Shown here: one piece after another, positions 9,488 to 22,649 of the stretch
Layout of the letters: each line of letters opens with the position of its first letter
How positions within the stretch are numbered: position 1 is the first letter of the stretch
NCBI RefSeq assembly: GCF_008831285.2
Contig: NC_045139.1
Span: 25,524,412 to 25,588,411, forward strand
Reading direction: 5' to 3'
Source of the DNA: Nymphaea colorata
Taxonomy: Eukaryota; Streptophyta; Magnoliopsida; Nymphaeales; Nymphaeaceae
DNA length: 64,000 nucleotides
The notes under the pieces: model-generated
Databases searched by the model: none
What the model was told of the DNA's origin: nothing
Seen by the model: only the letters and a program-made list of their open reading frames with translations
Position numbers and translations under genes: made by a program

Positions 9488-11497
9488 AGGCCATGGTTGT
9501 AGAAGAATCAGTGAGAATCAGATCAACCAGCATTCGTGAGCAGTCTTCGATGGTACTAATATGGATGTATTGGTAGATAAATTGATAGTTAAGCAGATCG
9601 ATAGATTAGATATCATGGTCGTTTGTCGTAATTCAGATCTTCTAGTCTGTACCTTCTTCGTTTCCATTGTTTATTCCTCAACTCTGTCTGCGAGTTAGTG
9701 AGTTTGTGGGTCGATCGGTTGAAGGAATCGCTTGTTTTCTCTGGCTTCGGGAATTGTGGTGGTTCGTGGAGGGAGATTTTAGACTTGTTTGGAAAGCTTC
9801 AGACGTATAATAATGATCGGTTCTTGCCAACTTCTTAAGACAGATTGCTTTTTGAAGTCTGCAAAAGTTTGTACCTGTGCTTTCCCTTTATCTTTTGTTG
9901 GGCTCAAGAAATAATATTTCCTGTGCTTCACATTTGTTCTGTTCCATTGAAATGACATCTTTAATTTCATGACGGGGAAAAGAACAAGAAAATTAAAAGG
10001 AACAGGTGCTGTATGATTTGACAAAACCAGATTCTACAGTAAGCGTGTCTTCCTTGGAAATGGAGGTGCATTGTCTGGACACTGGGGAGTTGAAGAGTGC
10101 CTTATCTATCCTAGTCGGCCGTTAAGTCTGGCCGACCCTTTATGCTCGTTATTCTGATTATTATTATCGTTCCCTTTTGGAGTTATCTTCTTTGGTCCCG
10201 GTCTCGGTTTGCTTTGGGCATTAGAATTCTTTTTGAAGCTTTTCTTTGTTGGTTGCTTCCTTCGTCTTTGATTTTCTGTGCGTTAATTAATGTATCTTGC
10301 ACTGTATATTAATGGAGTTCTTCGTATTAGCTCTCATGGTGACTCACATTTACAAACTTATCAGGGTATTGAGGTAAGACTTTTATTTCTATCCTTAAAT
10401 CCCTTATTAAATGAGCCTTTTTCCGACATGATTATTTTACGAATAACATTGCTAATTAATCTCCTTCGAGTATTGAAGAATCTTGCATAAATTAAACACT
10501 GAGAATATAATGATACATACCGATATTTTTATAGAGGTTTCATAATAACTTTTAAGAGATTAAAGATTAATGGAAGCTGAAACGCAGCATCCATACGTGA
10601 GATATAGATTGCAATCTTTCTTATCTACATTTTTAAATATTTTTTTGTGAATTATCCTCAGCTTATCTGGAAGTGCATGTTTAAATGCTGACGCTTGAGG
10701 GCCTCTCTGTTTCCCTTTCCCTTTCAGTGTGTCTTTCGAACCTTTTGGACCTCAAGTTCCAGGGGAATATTTGAATCTGAAGGATTTTAGAAAGCTACCA
10801 CTCGCTAGCTATAAATTTTATGATATGCAGATTTGAGCCATTTTTCATGGAGAGGGAAGGCAGAACCATGAGGTCATCAGGGTTTACCTGGGAATTATCT
10901 CCAATGGCATATCAAATCCTTGGACCTGAGATCTGAGATTCCCTGATACACTGAAAGCAACTTACATTAGGAGTTCAATGGTCCTTATGCTAATCAAGCT
11001 TCCGTATTTTGCATTTAGGTGCTAGCCGGTTGTTATGTTATCAAGGCTTTTAGACATGCACATGCATTGATCTCATCCATCTCAGTGTACAAATAATGTG
11101 TTACTTTGAGCTGTTAAAGATGAAATGATTTGGTTTTCTTTATTATTAGCTTTGTTCTTAATTCATTATGTTAAGATGTGTAATCTTTTTGCGTGCAAGT
11201 GAGCGATTTGTGCATCAGATTTTTATCATCCTGCCAGGTGTAATCATTCTGATCTCTGGTTTTAGATTATTTTTTCAACACAAAATAGTTTCATGTCTGT
11301 CTGCCTATTCCTTAATGTTTTCATTTACATAATTCAAGTGAATTGACCTCTTTCATGCCTACATGCTTGTGTAACTAATGTTCAGCATATGTGGATGTCG
11401 GCATCCTGATGCCATGATGGTCATTGATGAGAAGGGTTGCAATGCAACTGAGAAATAAGACTTGCAAAGCAAATATCACTTTTTAAACTTCTCAAAC

Positions 11498-11563
11498 AGT
11501 TGAGAAAATAATCTACAATGATATTATGCCAGTTGAGAAAATAATCTACAATGATATTATGTA
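11498..11563. repeat. 33-bp tandem duplication
   Basis: The unit AGTTGAGAAAATAATCTACA... occurs at 11,498 and 11,531, two almost identical copies in direct tandem. Confidence 0.8.
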
Positions 11564-14500
11564 CGCTTGGCTGATCTCATGGCAAAAGATGATAGGATTC
11601 ATCTTCAGTGTTCTGTGGTAGCCATGGGATCCTGTGAAAGTTTAGATTTTATTTGTCCGCTGATTTTGATGTTATTTGATCTTTTTGTGAATATATGTTT
11701 TCAGCAAAAGTATGAATTTCATGTTAGTACGTTTCATGGATGCATGCTATTCGTTCATTTATTTTCTTTAGATTCAAATGCTTCGTTTAGAAGAAAAGGG
11801 AAAAATTTAGTAATACATTTCTTGGGGCTTTCAGGCTTTTGACTTCACCTTATATGCAGCAGTCTCCTGTTGATTTGTTCCATATTTTGCAACCACTTCC
11901 AAGAAATCAGCGCATATGATAGCAAACAGTACTTGAGGGTTGTTTACTCGCATTTACCTTTCATTTATCAAACATTCATGGGTTCCATGCCCATGAATGT
12001 ATACCCATGAGTTTGTATATAGAAGATAATCGGTGCACTATCTTTACTTAAAATGGTCTTTTGCTCGATACAGAGTTTTATTTATTTACTGTTTTTGGGA
12101 AAAGGATGATTTATCACTTACATGAGTTAACCTGGATTGATATATATTACATCTGCTACTATTTCCTGATTGTATTTGATTCTGGTAGTTAAATCTTAAC
12201 TAGCATGAAAGACTCCAGAAATTAAGTTCATCATTAACATGTAACAAGAAGGATGAATATAATTGACACTTGACAGTGAAGAATATTTATGTCCTCTCCC
12301 ACAGTGAATTGGTCTCAAGTTACTGCACTAATCGCTTTGTGATATATGAGCACTGGAGCTAGACCTACCATCTTGTCGTAAAGGAATATTCCTCTGTAGG
12401 GTGCAGTGGCTTGCTTGTTCAGTTTTGTGGACTTTTCCATGATAATAGATTGATGATGACTGCTAACAGTGGCTTTCACTGTCATCAATGTGCATGTCTT
12501 GCTAGCAGTGAATGAGCCAATTGATCACTGTTTATTGGAATTTCTGCTTGTTCATATGTTCATTTTACCCTATCCAGTGCCTAGCCAGAGTTATCTGAAG
12601 GATCTGGACATGCTTTTGTCGTCTTGTGCACTGTGGTTCATTAAAAGCTTCCCTGGTTAAGTGGTTGAGAAACCTTCTCAAAAGCTTGACGTGCACGGAA
12701 TTGTCTTTGTGGTAGCAATGTTCATTTGTGGGAGTGTTGTCTGTCCTTTTTGTGCTCTTACATTTTGCTTGGCGGTCTATTTTATTTCTCTAAATTACTC
12801 AACATGTGAATGCAGAGAATAAGTTTCAAGGACATGGGTTCAACTTTAAAACCTTCATACATGCATAGCATAGTCATCACAAGTATATGACTACTCACTT
12901 CATGTGATGAAAACATTTTTTATCATCCATGTTTTCCTCACCTTTTACTGCAGATGGTAATCACTCATATGATGAAAAAATTTCTCATCATCCATGTTTT
13001 TCTCAATGGTAATCACTCTTGCTTTTTGAATATAATAAGGATCCAATTGATAAATTATCTTGTATTACAAGAAACTGAAACATCTCTGGAACTTGTTATA
13101 TGTCTGTTCTCGTTTCTGGTGGCTTCATAGGCCTTATGGCGGCTGCAAATAGATTTAACCTTGTGGAGATAATTGGAAGTGAACCATTTTGCTGTGGTTG
13201 TGTTTGAAAGAAAATCAGGTGAACGTTGTTTTCTTTTGGTTCTATGTTGGTGTAATGTGCATGTGGTTTTATTAGCTGGTGATTTGCCAATATTTGTCAG
13301 ATGCTGGGAGTAATTTTCCCTTGTTCTAACTGGGATAGCTAATAAAGATGAAAATTGATGGAGCTCTTGAACTTGGCCTTGTATTTGGTGGGGACTTGAG
13401 TAGTTGTGCTCTTGAATGCACCTCTTGAACATATGCTTTGCCCTTCAATAACAGTCCCAGAATGGGATGAACCTTTCTAATTTGTGATTGAGGAAGGGCC
13501 AAGGTTTTCACAACGCAGGCAGGTGTTTTCTTTTCTGTGCTAGGAGGATGCAATCATGGAAAAAGTTTCGGTGATGTTATTAGGGTAGGTGGCCTTAGAA
13601 TGTAATTGCTCTGGGATAGAAGAAAAATAGAGGCTCTTTGGTGATTTGATGAAAGGTCAAAACCACCCACGCCGCCATCCCTCTTCCACTGCCCCTGAGG
13701 TTTAGGTCTGCTTCAGACTGGAGGGGAAGAGGGACATGGAGTGCAGCGTTTTCACCATTTGCAATTTAAAGAAATAGCACCCACATGAATCAAATTAACA
13801 ACTGGGCTTTCAATAGCTTATGCTTTCAATAGCTTACCAGTCCGACCAACTATGTCGAGTTATGTTAAACTTTCACTCAAGCAATCCTGGCGAACGACAA
13901 TAAGATTAAACCCATGACCAAGAGCCCACCTGCGACTGCGTTCTGCAGGAATCTGACTCCTGTAGAGCGATAGCTCTTAGCTCCAAGACGCCACAGGTGC
14001 TGGTGGGGCAGCTATGAGACCATTTCTTTTGAAATGACAGATAAGATTGATTCTGTTATATCTATTGCTAATGTGGCCCCAAAAGAAGTTTCAAGTTGAT
14101 GATCTTCTTATGAGTGGCTAAGTCAGTTAATCTAACCAGTTAGGCTCTCTGTTTTGGTGGTCTTGAATTTGGTTGTGTTTTCTTAACTTCATTGCAACAT
14201 CGAGTGCGCGCGTATGTTTGTTTGTTTGGTGAAAGGGAACAAGGGTAGTGTTGAAGTAAAAAATTGGTCTTAATCATAGGTTGATAGAGTCAACCAGCTA
14301 GCTTGGGTCTACTTAAACCCGTTTACGAACTTAAGCATAAGTACCGTAGCTTGGAATCTCAATGTTTTTTTTTAAGTTGGAGTATGTAGATGTGTTCTAC
14401 GTAGTAGGTTTGACAAGGATTGTCCTTTTAACTTATTGATAAAACTTTTACTGAATAAAAACAGGTGAATAAACTTTTGTGCAATCTTACACAAAAACAA

Positions 14501-14911
14501 TTGATCTCTCAAAAAATAATTATCTACGTCACTTACAAAATCGTACAAATAGTCATGGTGATAAAGTGGAAGCATTCATTGGGGGTGTCTGTTTGGCTTC
14601 GAAAAATGTGCTATTTAAATATGGGAACATTAATTCTATCATCATGGTACAACGAAGTAAACAAATGCCAAACTTAAGTATCGATATTTCGTTTGTATGT
14701 TAATCCCTTTTTTAGTTGTATCTTACTTTTCAAGTCCTACCTCTAGAGGTGAGAGAAAAACAGGAATATGTTATATGAAGATGAGACAAAACTCATAAGA
14801 AGTTTTGGGCATTGAATATCTGTAATTCAAATTGTTTGAACTATATTAATTTTCACTGAAGATGCATGCGCCATTTTCGTCACCAGAAGCGAATGGTTGA
14901 ACAATATCTTG

Positions 14912-14951
<40 letters not shown>
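14912..14951. repeat. (TA)n(GA)n compound microsatellite
   Basis: A run of TA directly followed by a run of GA. Confidence 0.9.
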
Positions 14952-14952
<1 letters not shown>

Positions 14953-17122
14953 CTCACAGCAGAACAGTTATATTGTGTACAATATTAAAGAAAAGAGCAA
15001 CACTTCTTGCGAATGCTGATACTTATGTAACTAGTTGGACGGAAATGAACTTTGTTTTGTTTTTCTTCTCCATATTCTTGCTTTACTTGCTACAATAACA
15101 GTGTGATTGACCTGTTGAAAAGACGCCTCACCAACCAACTTTCCAGCCAATTTGGTGAAGCACATGCATAAACTGTGACTGTGGGACGAGGCACTATCCA
15201 AAGCACTTTTTTCTCCTTCATATTCCGCCACTCGAACGAGATCTGCAAAAGAGAGAGAGCGATACAGCAACAGTCAAAGAAGGGATGACGAGAAGTTCGA
15301 TTTCAAGGAACGCCTCGAAGTTGTTTGGATGCTTTCATAGAATAATAGAATGGAGGGAGGAGGAAAAACGGGCAGCTTGTCGGAGGAGAGAGATTCATTT
15401 GATAGCTATAGGTAGGAGAAGCTAACTAGCTAGTGGCTTAGCTGGTGGATATATTATATACAAAAGGGTCGTGGCTGCTTCCTAGGTGCTGATATCAAGC
15501 ATGCACTAACGATGCTTTCTCCCCACTGGGCTGCCTGTCAGTGTGTTAGGTTGGTAGCTGGAAACTAGCCCTTTCACGAGAGATCTTAGTAGCAGCTACC
15601 TTCTAGGCGTTTGGCCATGGCCGGGGGAGAGGAACTAGGCATTCCTAGCTCAGCTGCTCCTTCTCTTCCCACTTCTTGCCTCCTACATATCAGCTGCTTC
15701 TAGGCCAACCTTTTAGCAGTAGAGAGAGGGAGAGAAAAAAAGAAAAAAGAAAAAAGAAAAAAAAGAGAGAGAAACTTTTCCCGTCTTCTCGTGCCTATGA
15801 GAATGTGGTTAGGTTAGCCTTTTCAGTAACGGCGCTCTCTCTCTCTCTTTTCTTTCTCTCTCTTGCTTAGTATATATATATATATATATCAGCTTGCGTT
15901 TGCATGTGTTGGAGCCTATCTGGATGTGCATGAAATGACAGCCATCCATCTAGATGGTATGTCATGATGGACAGCCATTAAGCACTAGCTATATATATAT
16001 ATATAAAAGGTAGAGGAGAGGAGTTACCGCACATTGACGCCAAGTTAGGGCTAATTGGTGTAGCCTGGACTGATGGAAGAGAAGGACTTTATGACGAGGG
16101 TTGGTAAGAGCGCTAGCTAGCTACCGATTTTTTTTTATCGGTTAGCTCTGCCATGCATGCATCCGGTGCGCCAGCACTCTTCTTTTCTTTGTCCAGATCC
16201 AAGGGCTCCGTCTGACCAAAAATATTAGGACAAAAGAAAGAAGTGTGAATTTATTTATGTGTCACTTAGAAGGTTATAAAATATGCTTTTATCGTTGGCA
16301 ATCGTGAAAATTTACACTTCCGTTTATCAGCCCCTTTCTCTCTTTTTCTTTCTTTGAGCAGCACAACTGGTTAAGAGTGCTATTATGGAGGTAAATTGGA
16401 CCTATTCTTGTTTCCTCTCCCCATCTCATCGCCTCTCCTTTCATTTCTTTCTTTATACACGCCATATTGACGCATGCAAAGCCATGGGGCACTGCAGGGG
16501 CCTGGCCCCTTCAATTTTTTTTTTTAAATTTACATATAAATTTTATAAAAAATTATTTATCCCATATAAAAAATTTTAAAAAATTATATTTCGGCCCCTA
16601 TCAAGATTTTGCAACTATAATTCGATTTTTTTCATGAAAAATTTCTGGCTCCACCTCCAAATATACAAAACAAAATTTTTAATATGGTTAATAACTAAAA
16701 TATCTCCATTAATAAAAGAATAAGCGGACAAAATTGAGAAAAGTGATCAAAAGATTAAAAAATAGATTTCTTTTTAAGTAATTACCAAAATATCCCCTTT
16801 TCTTTCGGCGTATATGGGTTGCATGCATCTAACACGCATGCAACTCACTTCCCTGACATGTATATTATGTGTGTGATCAAATGGATTGGTTCAATTTTTA
16901 TTTGCCCTTGTTTTTTCTTCTCCAAAGCTATTCGATCAAATGTTCATTAGAAACTATTTGATGAAGTGTTCAAATGGTTAAAATAATTATTCAACCACCT
17001 ACATATATATTGAAGGTATGACCGAAGAACGATCTGGGACAAAACACCAAATTATGTTGAATCCATCTATACAATCAAAGTAAGCAAAATATTGTTATTT
17101 AGCCCGACTTAAAACCTCTTTC

Positions 17123-17128
<6 letters not shown>

Positions 17129-17166
<38 letters not shown>
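17129..17166. repeat. (TA)n microsatellite
   Basis: About 19 uninterrupted TA units. Confidence 0.9.
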
Positions 17167-17170
<4 letters not shown>

Positions 17171-17805
17171 ACTGCTAGTGCTTCTATTAGAAAAAGCAAA
17201 CCGCTTGGGTAAATGGTAAAAACCATACCTCTTAAAAAAATGTTTTGAACAAAATGTGAACCTGCAAATGTGTTTATAGACACTAATTTTATATAAATCA
17301 TGTTTTATTTCAAGTTATTTTTGTAAAAAAGAATTGATCTTTTTACTGTCAAAATTTTGGTGTTATAAGAGCCGTTGATTTCTTGATTATTAGAAAAACA
17401 TTACTAAAGCAAAAGGACAAAAAAAAAAAAGGAGACTAGCTTATATGTTTCTCACCTGATCACTCGTAAGGTCATATGTATAAGGTTATATTGCAGGGAA
17501 AAAAAAAAAACTCCGATAGTTAATTTTAACGGGTAATATATTTCTCGTTTATCCAAATGGTCTGATTTTTACCAACTTTTATAAGGGAATTTTTTTTTTC
17601 TCTGTCTGTCTCACAAAGGCGTCCTTCTCTTCCCAATTTTTTGAGGCTTTTGCATAAACAACATCCAATAGGTTTTATTAAGATTTTTATCTCAAAACTA
17701 TGAAAACAAAATTATTTTTTTCCATTATTTATTATCTCAAACTTTTTTCCATTATTTATTCACTCATTCCAAATCTTGCTGTGCAAAGGTCCTTCCGTTG
17801 CAGAC

Positions 17806-17871
17806 AGCTTTTAGCATCGAAAGTAAAGAAGAGAAACTAGCTTTTAGCATCGAAAGTAAAGAAGAGAAACT
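17806..17871. repeat. 33-bp tandem duplication
   Basis: AGCTTTTAGCATCGAAAGTA... is repeated exactly at 17,806 and 17,839. It lies just upstream of the MITE at 17,962. The identity suggests recent slippage or unequal exchange. Confidence 0.85.
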
Positions 17872-17961
17872 AAGAAAGCACGCGCTTTACAAGGCACGAG
17901 CTTCAACTTTGGTGTACACCGATTCGGTGCCCATTCTAAATCATATGGCTATGCTTTCAAT

Positions 17962-18458
17962 TAGGGGTGAACAACGAGCCGAGCGACTCGTTAAAGGTCA
18001 GCTTGTGAATAAGTTTGAGCTGAGTCATTTGCTTAACGAGTCGAGCTCGAGTTCATGAGTCGACTCGTTCAAATAATCGAGTTGAGTTCGAGTTCAGTGA
18101 GCTCGAACTGTTAAAGTTCGACTTGGTTTGAAAAGGATGTATAGCAATTTTTTAAATTGAAAAACTAGTATATTGACATTAATTAATTATGTAAGTTTTT
18201 ACAAAAGCTTATTGAAATTTGTCGAGCCTTAATCTAGTTGAGCTTGATTTATGGCAAAGTAATAGTCCATATATTCAAACGAGTTTGTTGAGCTTTGATC
18301 GAGTCGACCTTGAGCTCAACACATAACTGCCGAGTCAAACTCGAATTGCTTTTGTCGAGCAATTATCAAGCTCGAGCCGAGTTCAAACACAAAGTTTCAT
18401 TAGTCAAACTGAGCTGGAGCTGGCTGAACTCAATCCGATTCAGCTAGTGTTCACCGTA
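17962..18458. mobile_element. hAT-like MITE, family C
   Basis: Starts TAGGGGTGAACAACGAG and ends CTAGTGTTCACCGTA, giving a terminal inverted repeat around TAGGGGTGAACA. A perfect 8-bp duplication CTTTCAAT flanks it (17,954-17,961 and 18,459-18,466). The body is rich in GAGCTCGAGTT-type motifs. No transposase frame. Related sequence lies at 40,320-40,930. Confidence 0.85.
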
Positions 18459-19180
18459 CTTTCAATGAGAAGAAAATGGAACCTCAAATTTTTTGTTTTA
18501 CTTTACAGACCAGTAACTTTCCATGCGGCCAACGTCATCCCCATAAAGCTATATATTAAGGGAGTATGACATGCATACAGTACCGACTACATAAGTGATA
18601 GTGATAATGATAAGACTGCATACCTCGAGCAATGGAGTTGAATTTTTCATGTGTGCTTCATTTGCCAGATCTCCCCTTGGTAGTAGTGGCGGAACAAAGA
18701 ATTTCCTGTTAAGGGGTATGGTTACTTTAAATTTCAAACTTTCTGAAGCAGTCATATGTGAAAAAGTGAAAACTAATGAAGTATCTATGTGTAAATAAGG
18801 CAAGTTTTGTGGGCTCTTCGTGTGGGCAAATGACTACAGGAGTCATAATTTGCCTTATAGTGATGAAATTGGTCTTTGTTTATTGGGGTCCACATGAAAG
18901 AGATTTTAGACTAAGCTTGGATCTCAAATCTGAGGCTATAAGTGGACCTTAATATCATATCTGTTTGTCAAAGACTTGAAATTCCCATCCTTTAGGACCT
19001 CAAATCCATGCATTTTAATATGTAATATGGATTTGAGATCCACACTAACAGGGCCGGGGGTGGGGGTGGTTTACAGTTTGTTTAAATTGTAGATTTCATC
19101 TATCATTGATTGAAGATTCTCGTGTAGGAATTAAATAGCGCGATAAGATCTAGCTGCGATATTACATATTATTCTTGTGG

Positions 19181-19280
19181 TAATAGAGCGATAAGATCTA
19201 GCAGCTTACCATAGTCTTCTATGCTAATATGGTAATAGAGCGATAAGATCTAGCAGCCTACCATAGTCTTCTATGCTATG
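19181..19280. repeat. 52-bp tandem duplication
   Basis: TAATAGAGCGATAAGATCTA starts at 19,181 and again at 19,233, each followed by GCAGC(T/C)TACCATAGTC. A partial, more diverged unit precedes at about 19,140. Confidence 0.8.
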
Positions 19281-19545
19281 CCGCATGGGTGCTTTTAAAT
19301 GGCTGCCACATCCTGCTGGTGCTTCTCCGACACAACACATGTGGTTCGGCTTACCGAACTGGACCAAAACTGGCCATTTTAAATATGCACATAACTAAAA
19401 TATCTTTAATACAAAAAAAATTATATGTAAATATAGATAAATACTATTACTAAACAATTAAATACGTGACAAATGATTCACACACACATATATATATAAG
19501 ATGTTTTATATTGTGCCCAGTCCCTAAGTTAGTTCTATGACCCGA

Positions 19546-19926
19546 ATCATGTCATGCATGAATAAGCTTACTAAGATCTAGTAGAATAAGTGATATGGTA
19601 TGATCCAGATTATGTTCTATCTATTCTACTTCTATTTATTTAACTTATAGTAGGGGATGCATTCATTTCCCCTGCACCGACCCAGATCTATGATGCTATT
19701 GGAGTGAAACACAGGATCTAAGATACATAGGTCCTGGCTGGATCATGCATGAATAAGCTTAGTAAAATCTAGTAGAATAAGTGATGTGGCATGATCCAGA
19801 TTATGTTATATCTATTCCACTTCTATTTATTTAACTTAAGTAGGGAATGCATTCATTCCCCCTGCATCGACTTTAGATCTATGATGCTATTGGAGTGAAA
19901 CACGGGATCTAAGATACATATGTCCT
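19546..19926. repeat. Two tandem copies of a ~191-bp unit
   Basis: The block from CATGCATGAATAAGCTTA to GATACATAGGTCCT recurs 191 bp later (AATAAGCTTA at 19,561; its match at 19,752) with scattered substitutions and one or two small indels. It shows no coding features. Confidence 0.85.
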
Positions 19927-20429
19927 CACTGCACCCGTCAAGTTTTCTCCCTTCCTAATGGGTTAGGTGACGATTACGAGTCCTCCATTGCCACCATGTT
20001 GAAACCTCCAATCCCGAGATACAGTCGCCTCAGCACCTTGCTACAAGGGCACAATACTCTGGAGAAAATGTTAACCCTGAGTCTCTCTTTTAACTCATTG
20101 AAATACAAACCTATTTGTGGTGTACTAAATTTTCATGCGCCAATATGATTAATGACAAAAATACCTTTAATTAATAAAAAAAAACTAAGGATAAAACAGA
20201 AAATCGAAAAAAGTGAAAACATTAAAAAAACATTTTTTTAATACTCACCAAAATATTCCATTTGGGGTATATAGGTTGCGCCCAACTCACTGTCAACGAG
20301 ATATGGCTTTCTATATTGAAAAGCAAAGAGGTGGTGGCGGTCCGACTCAAACACTATGAAAACGGGACCTTAGAGAAGGACGCCACTTCCCAAATTTGTG
20401 ACAAACTCAGCTATTCGGTGCTTTCAGAG

Positions 20430-21180
20430 ATTTAACCAAATGCATGAGTCTCCTAATGTGCCTCCAGCCTTGGCGGTACTCACCATATATTTCAGAACTA
20501 CGATATGATTCTGGTTTTCCGGCACCGGTGCCAGTGTCCCGCATAACCTCCGATTCAGGTATCCTCACAACCATTTCACCTTATTGTGGCCGGAAAAAAA
20601 GAGAAGTCATGGTTCGGAACCGTGCCAAACTTCCCATTATTCATATTGGAACGGTTCTATTCTTACTTCCATTGGGGGTTCTAACGTTCTTGTGGTGCCT
20701 GTCATGAAACAGAAGCTTATGTTATGCCGACAGTAACTTTTTTGGTTGAATGGCATGCTGATTATTTTCTGCTCACGGACAAGAAAAGGAAGGAAATGAT
20801 AACATGGGGATGAGGTGAGAAGACCTTTGTGTCTTGCAGCAAGTCAATAAGGCTGCATTGTTTTCTCACATAGCAGTTTATTTCTACATGAAAATAAACT
20901 TATTTAAGCTAGAGACAAAAAGAGCAGTGGTTTATGCTCCTTGTGTTCTTGCCACGTTTAGCAAATTTTTATTCGATATTTCATTATTCATCGCCCTTCT
21001 TTGTTTGAGAAAGTTCATTGTGACTCCTGGGGCCCCGGATTGTTGATTTGTAGCAAGGTTTAGAATATTATTTAGCAATTGTGGATGATTACTTGAGATA
21101 TACATGGACATATCCATTGAAGGCCAAAAGTGACTGCTTCTCTTATTTTCAGGCGTTTCACCTCACAGGCAACTTCCTCT
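20430..21180 (+). mobile_element. Ty1/copia relic: protease to integrase
   Basis: Shifting plus-strand frames show, in the right order, the post-protease stretch (VMV.N.AKLPIIHIGT, then NVLVVPVMKQ), a region ending in LQQVNKAALFS, the pre-integrase segment (APCVLA-F) and the start of the integrase core (AIVDDYLRYTWTYPLKAKSD, about 21,075-21,140). Stops and frameshifts interrupt everything, so it is inactive. No LTRs were identified. The sequence type differs from the element at 28.8-34 kb. Confidence 0.75.
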
Positions 21181-21285
21181 TGATTGGGAGAAATCCCTTT
21201 GATATCTCAAAGCACTATCGATTTGGATTCACTGTGGTGGAGCAACCTACTAGGATATATTTTATCCACAAGTAAGGATGCTCAG

Positions 21286-21477
21286 TAGGGGCAAAGCCAG
21301 AATTTTTTCATGAGGCGAGCCGAATTAACGTTTCTGAATTTTGACTATGACTGAAACATCATTTTTCAACATTTTTGTATAAAACAAGTGAAATATAGAT
21401 ATATATATATACACACATATATATATATAGAGAGAGAAATATGGCCAGAGCTGGCCCCTACCTTGGCTCCACTCCTT
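21286..21477. mobile_element. hAT-like MITE, GGGGC-GAGCCAG family
   Basis: Starts TAGGGGCAAAGCCAGAA and ends CCTTGGCTCCACTCCTT (imperfect inverted ends). The flanks ATGCTCAG (21,278-21,285) and GTGCTCAG (21,478-21,485) match at 7 of 8 bases. It sits just after the integrase relic and contains a short TA/CA-rich core. Confidence 0.65.
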
Positions 21478-22649
21478 GTGCTCAGCCTTTCCTAGGATAT
21501 CCGTGTTGAGAAGGAATGAGCTTCAGGCTCAAACATGTACATTACATTTCAATGGTCTGGGCCTTGCACCGCCTACCTTCCGAGTAGGCTAAGCTGAAAA
21601 GGGCATGCTCGCATGGAGTAAGCCATCCATCTAGATGAATACACTTAGTATATTATTAATTTTAAGTGTTGGACACAAGACAAAGATCAAATCGGCAGAT
21701 CATATTACCAGATGTCCACACCAGCCTTTATTCCTTAAATTGTTGGCTACATACCTTCGATTATAATTCATTGTGGATCGCAGTGATCAAACAAGAACCA
21801 ACAAAACATCTATCATAAGCATTCACATATTGCAATGCCCTATCCCACACCATTTCAAGTGTCACTCATGGATGGGGGTTATTTGATCGATAAATACATC
21901 AAATCACATCTATAAGCCACATGGACCTAGGGTCGCGTGTGTATACTAGGTTGCCTAAAACCTATGCAACAATTCAATTCAGTGCCCAGATCTAGTTTAG
22001 TGGAATTCGATCTTTAGTTTAAACAGACTCTAATATACATAGCCAGTCATGTCACGTCAGAACAAAGCCTTCTTGTTCATCTAAGAGTATTTTTCATCCA
22101 TGGCTTGCAAACGGCTGTCTTATTCAATTAACAATTTATCATGCAATCTAATGCGTAGGTCATACTCGATGAGTTATTCTCAACTAAAAGCGACTCCTAC
22201 AGCTGTCTTACACAAATATTTCGCTATGTACATATGCAGGTTCACATTTCATTCAATTATACATCCACATTGTGTATATATAGTAGCTTAAACTTTCCAC
22301 GATTCGTTTAGATTTTCTTCGATTTGATTTTTGTCCTTTTCCTGATTTGGCTCCTTACTTTGTGGCATCAACTTTTGAATTCAACAACTGCAAAATTCTT
22401 TGGATATTTACCTCAATCGACTCTTTTTGCTTACAAAAACTAATATATGAACTTGTACATAACATTGCATATATTAGACTATGCAAAGACTGAGCATATG
22501 GAGTATTAATCTCGTGTTCTCCAGCTTTAGGATAATCACTATAGCCCAAGCTTTTACTCAGTTTGCCACAAGAGTTCGCATCGTTTTTCAATTACACAAT
22601 TGAAATATCTTTAAGATGTATTTAACATATCTTTCTTCACTAAGGTTTA
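21478..22649. other. No gene recognised
   Basis: AT-rich sequence. Short open frames at 22,100-22,291 (plus) and 22,355-22,591 (minus) have no family features. The minus-strand sequence may be the 3' continuation of the copia relic that follows. Confidence 0.4.

Larger units (their letters stand above)
9488..17805. other. LRP1 3' flank and long gene-free region
   Basis: 9488 to about 10,050 probably includes the LRP1 3' UTR. The rest has no intact gene. Visible structures are small tandem duplications (11,498-11,563; loosely 12,900-13,020), microsatellites (14,912-14,951; 15,871-15,889; 17,129-17,166), a CT/GA-rich patch (15,715-15,870) and a repeat relic at 16,489-16,665 that begins GCAGGGGCCTGGCCCC and ends CTGGCTCCACCTCC. 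Open frames such as 13,055-13,432 and 15,031-15,270 on the minus strand show no known domain. Confidence 0.45.
18467..20429. other. Gene-free region with repeats
   Basis: 18,690-18,900 resembles the GGGGCGGAGCCAGG family (starts AGTGGCGGAACAAAGAATTT). 18,880-19,060 has inverted pieces around GATTTGAGATCC. Two tandem arrays follow (listed separately). No coding features were seen. Confidence 0.45.

Noticed and set aside
15031-15270. 79-codon minus-strand frame
   Set aside because: No domain, no conserved motif, close to microsatellite DNA.
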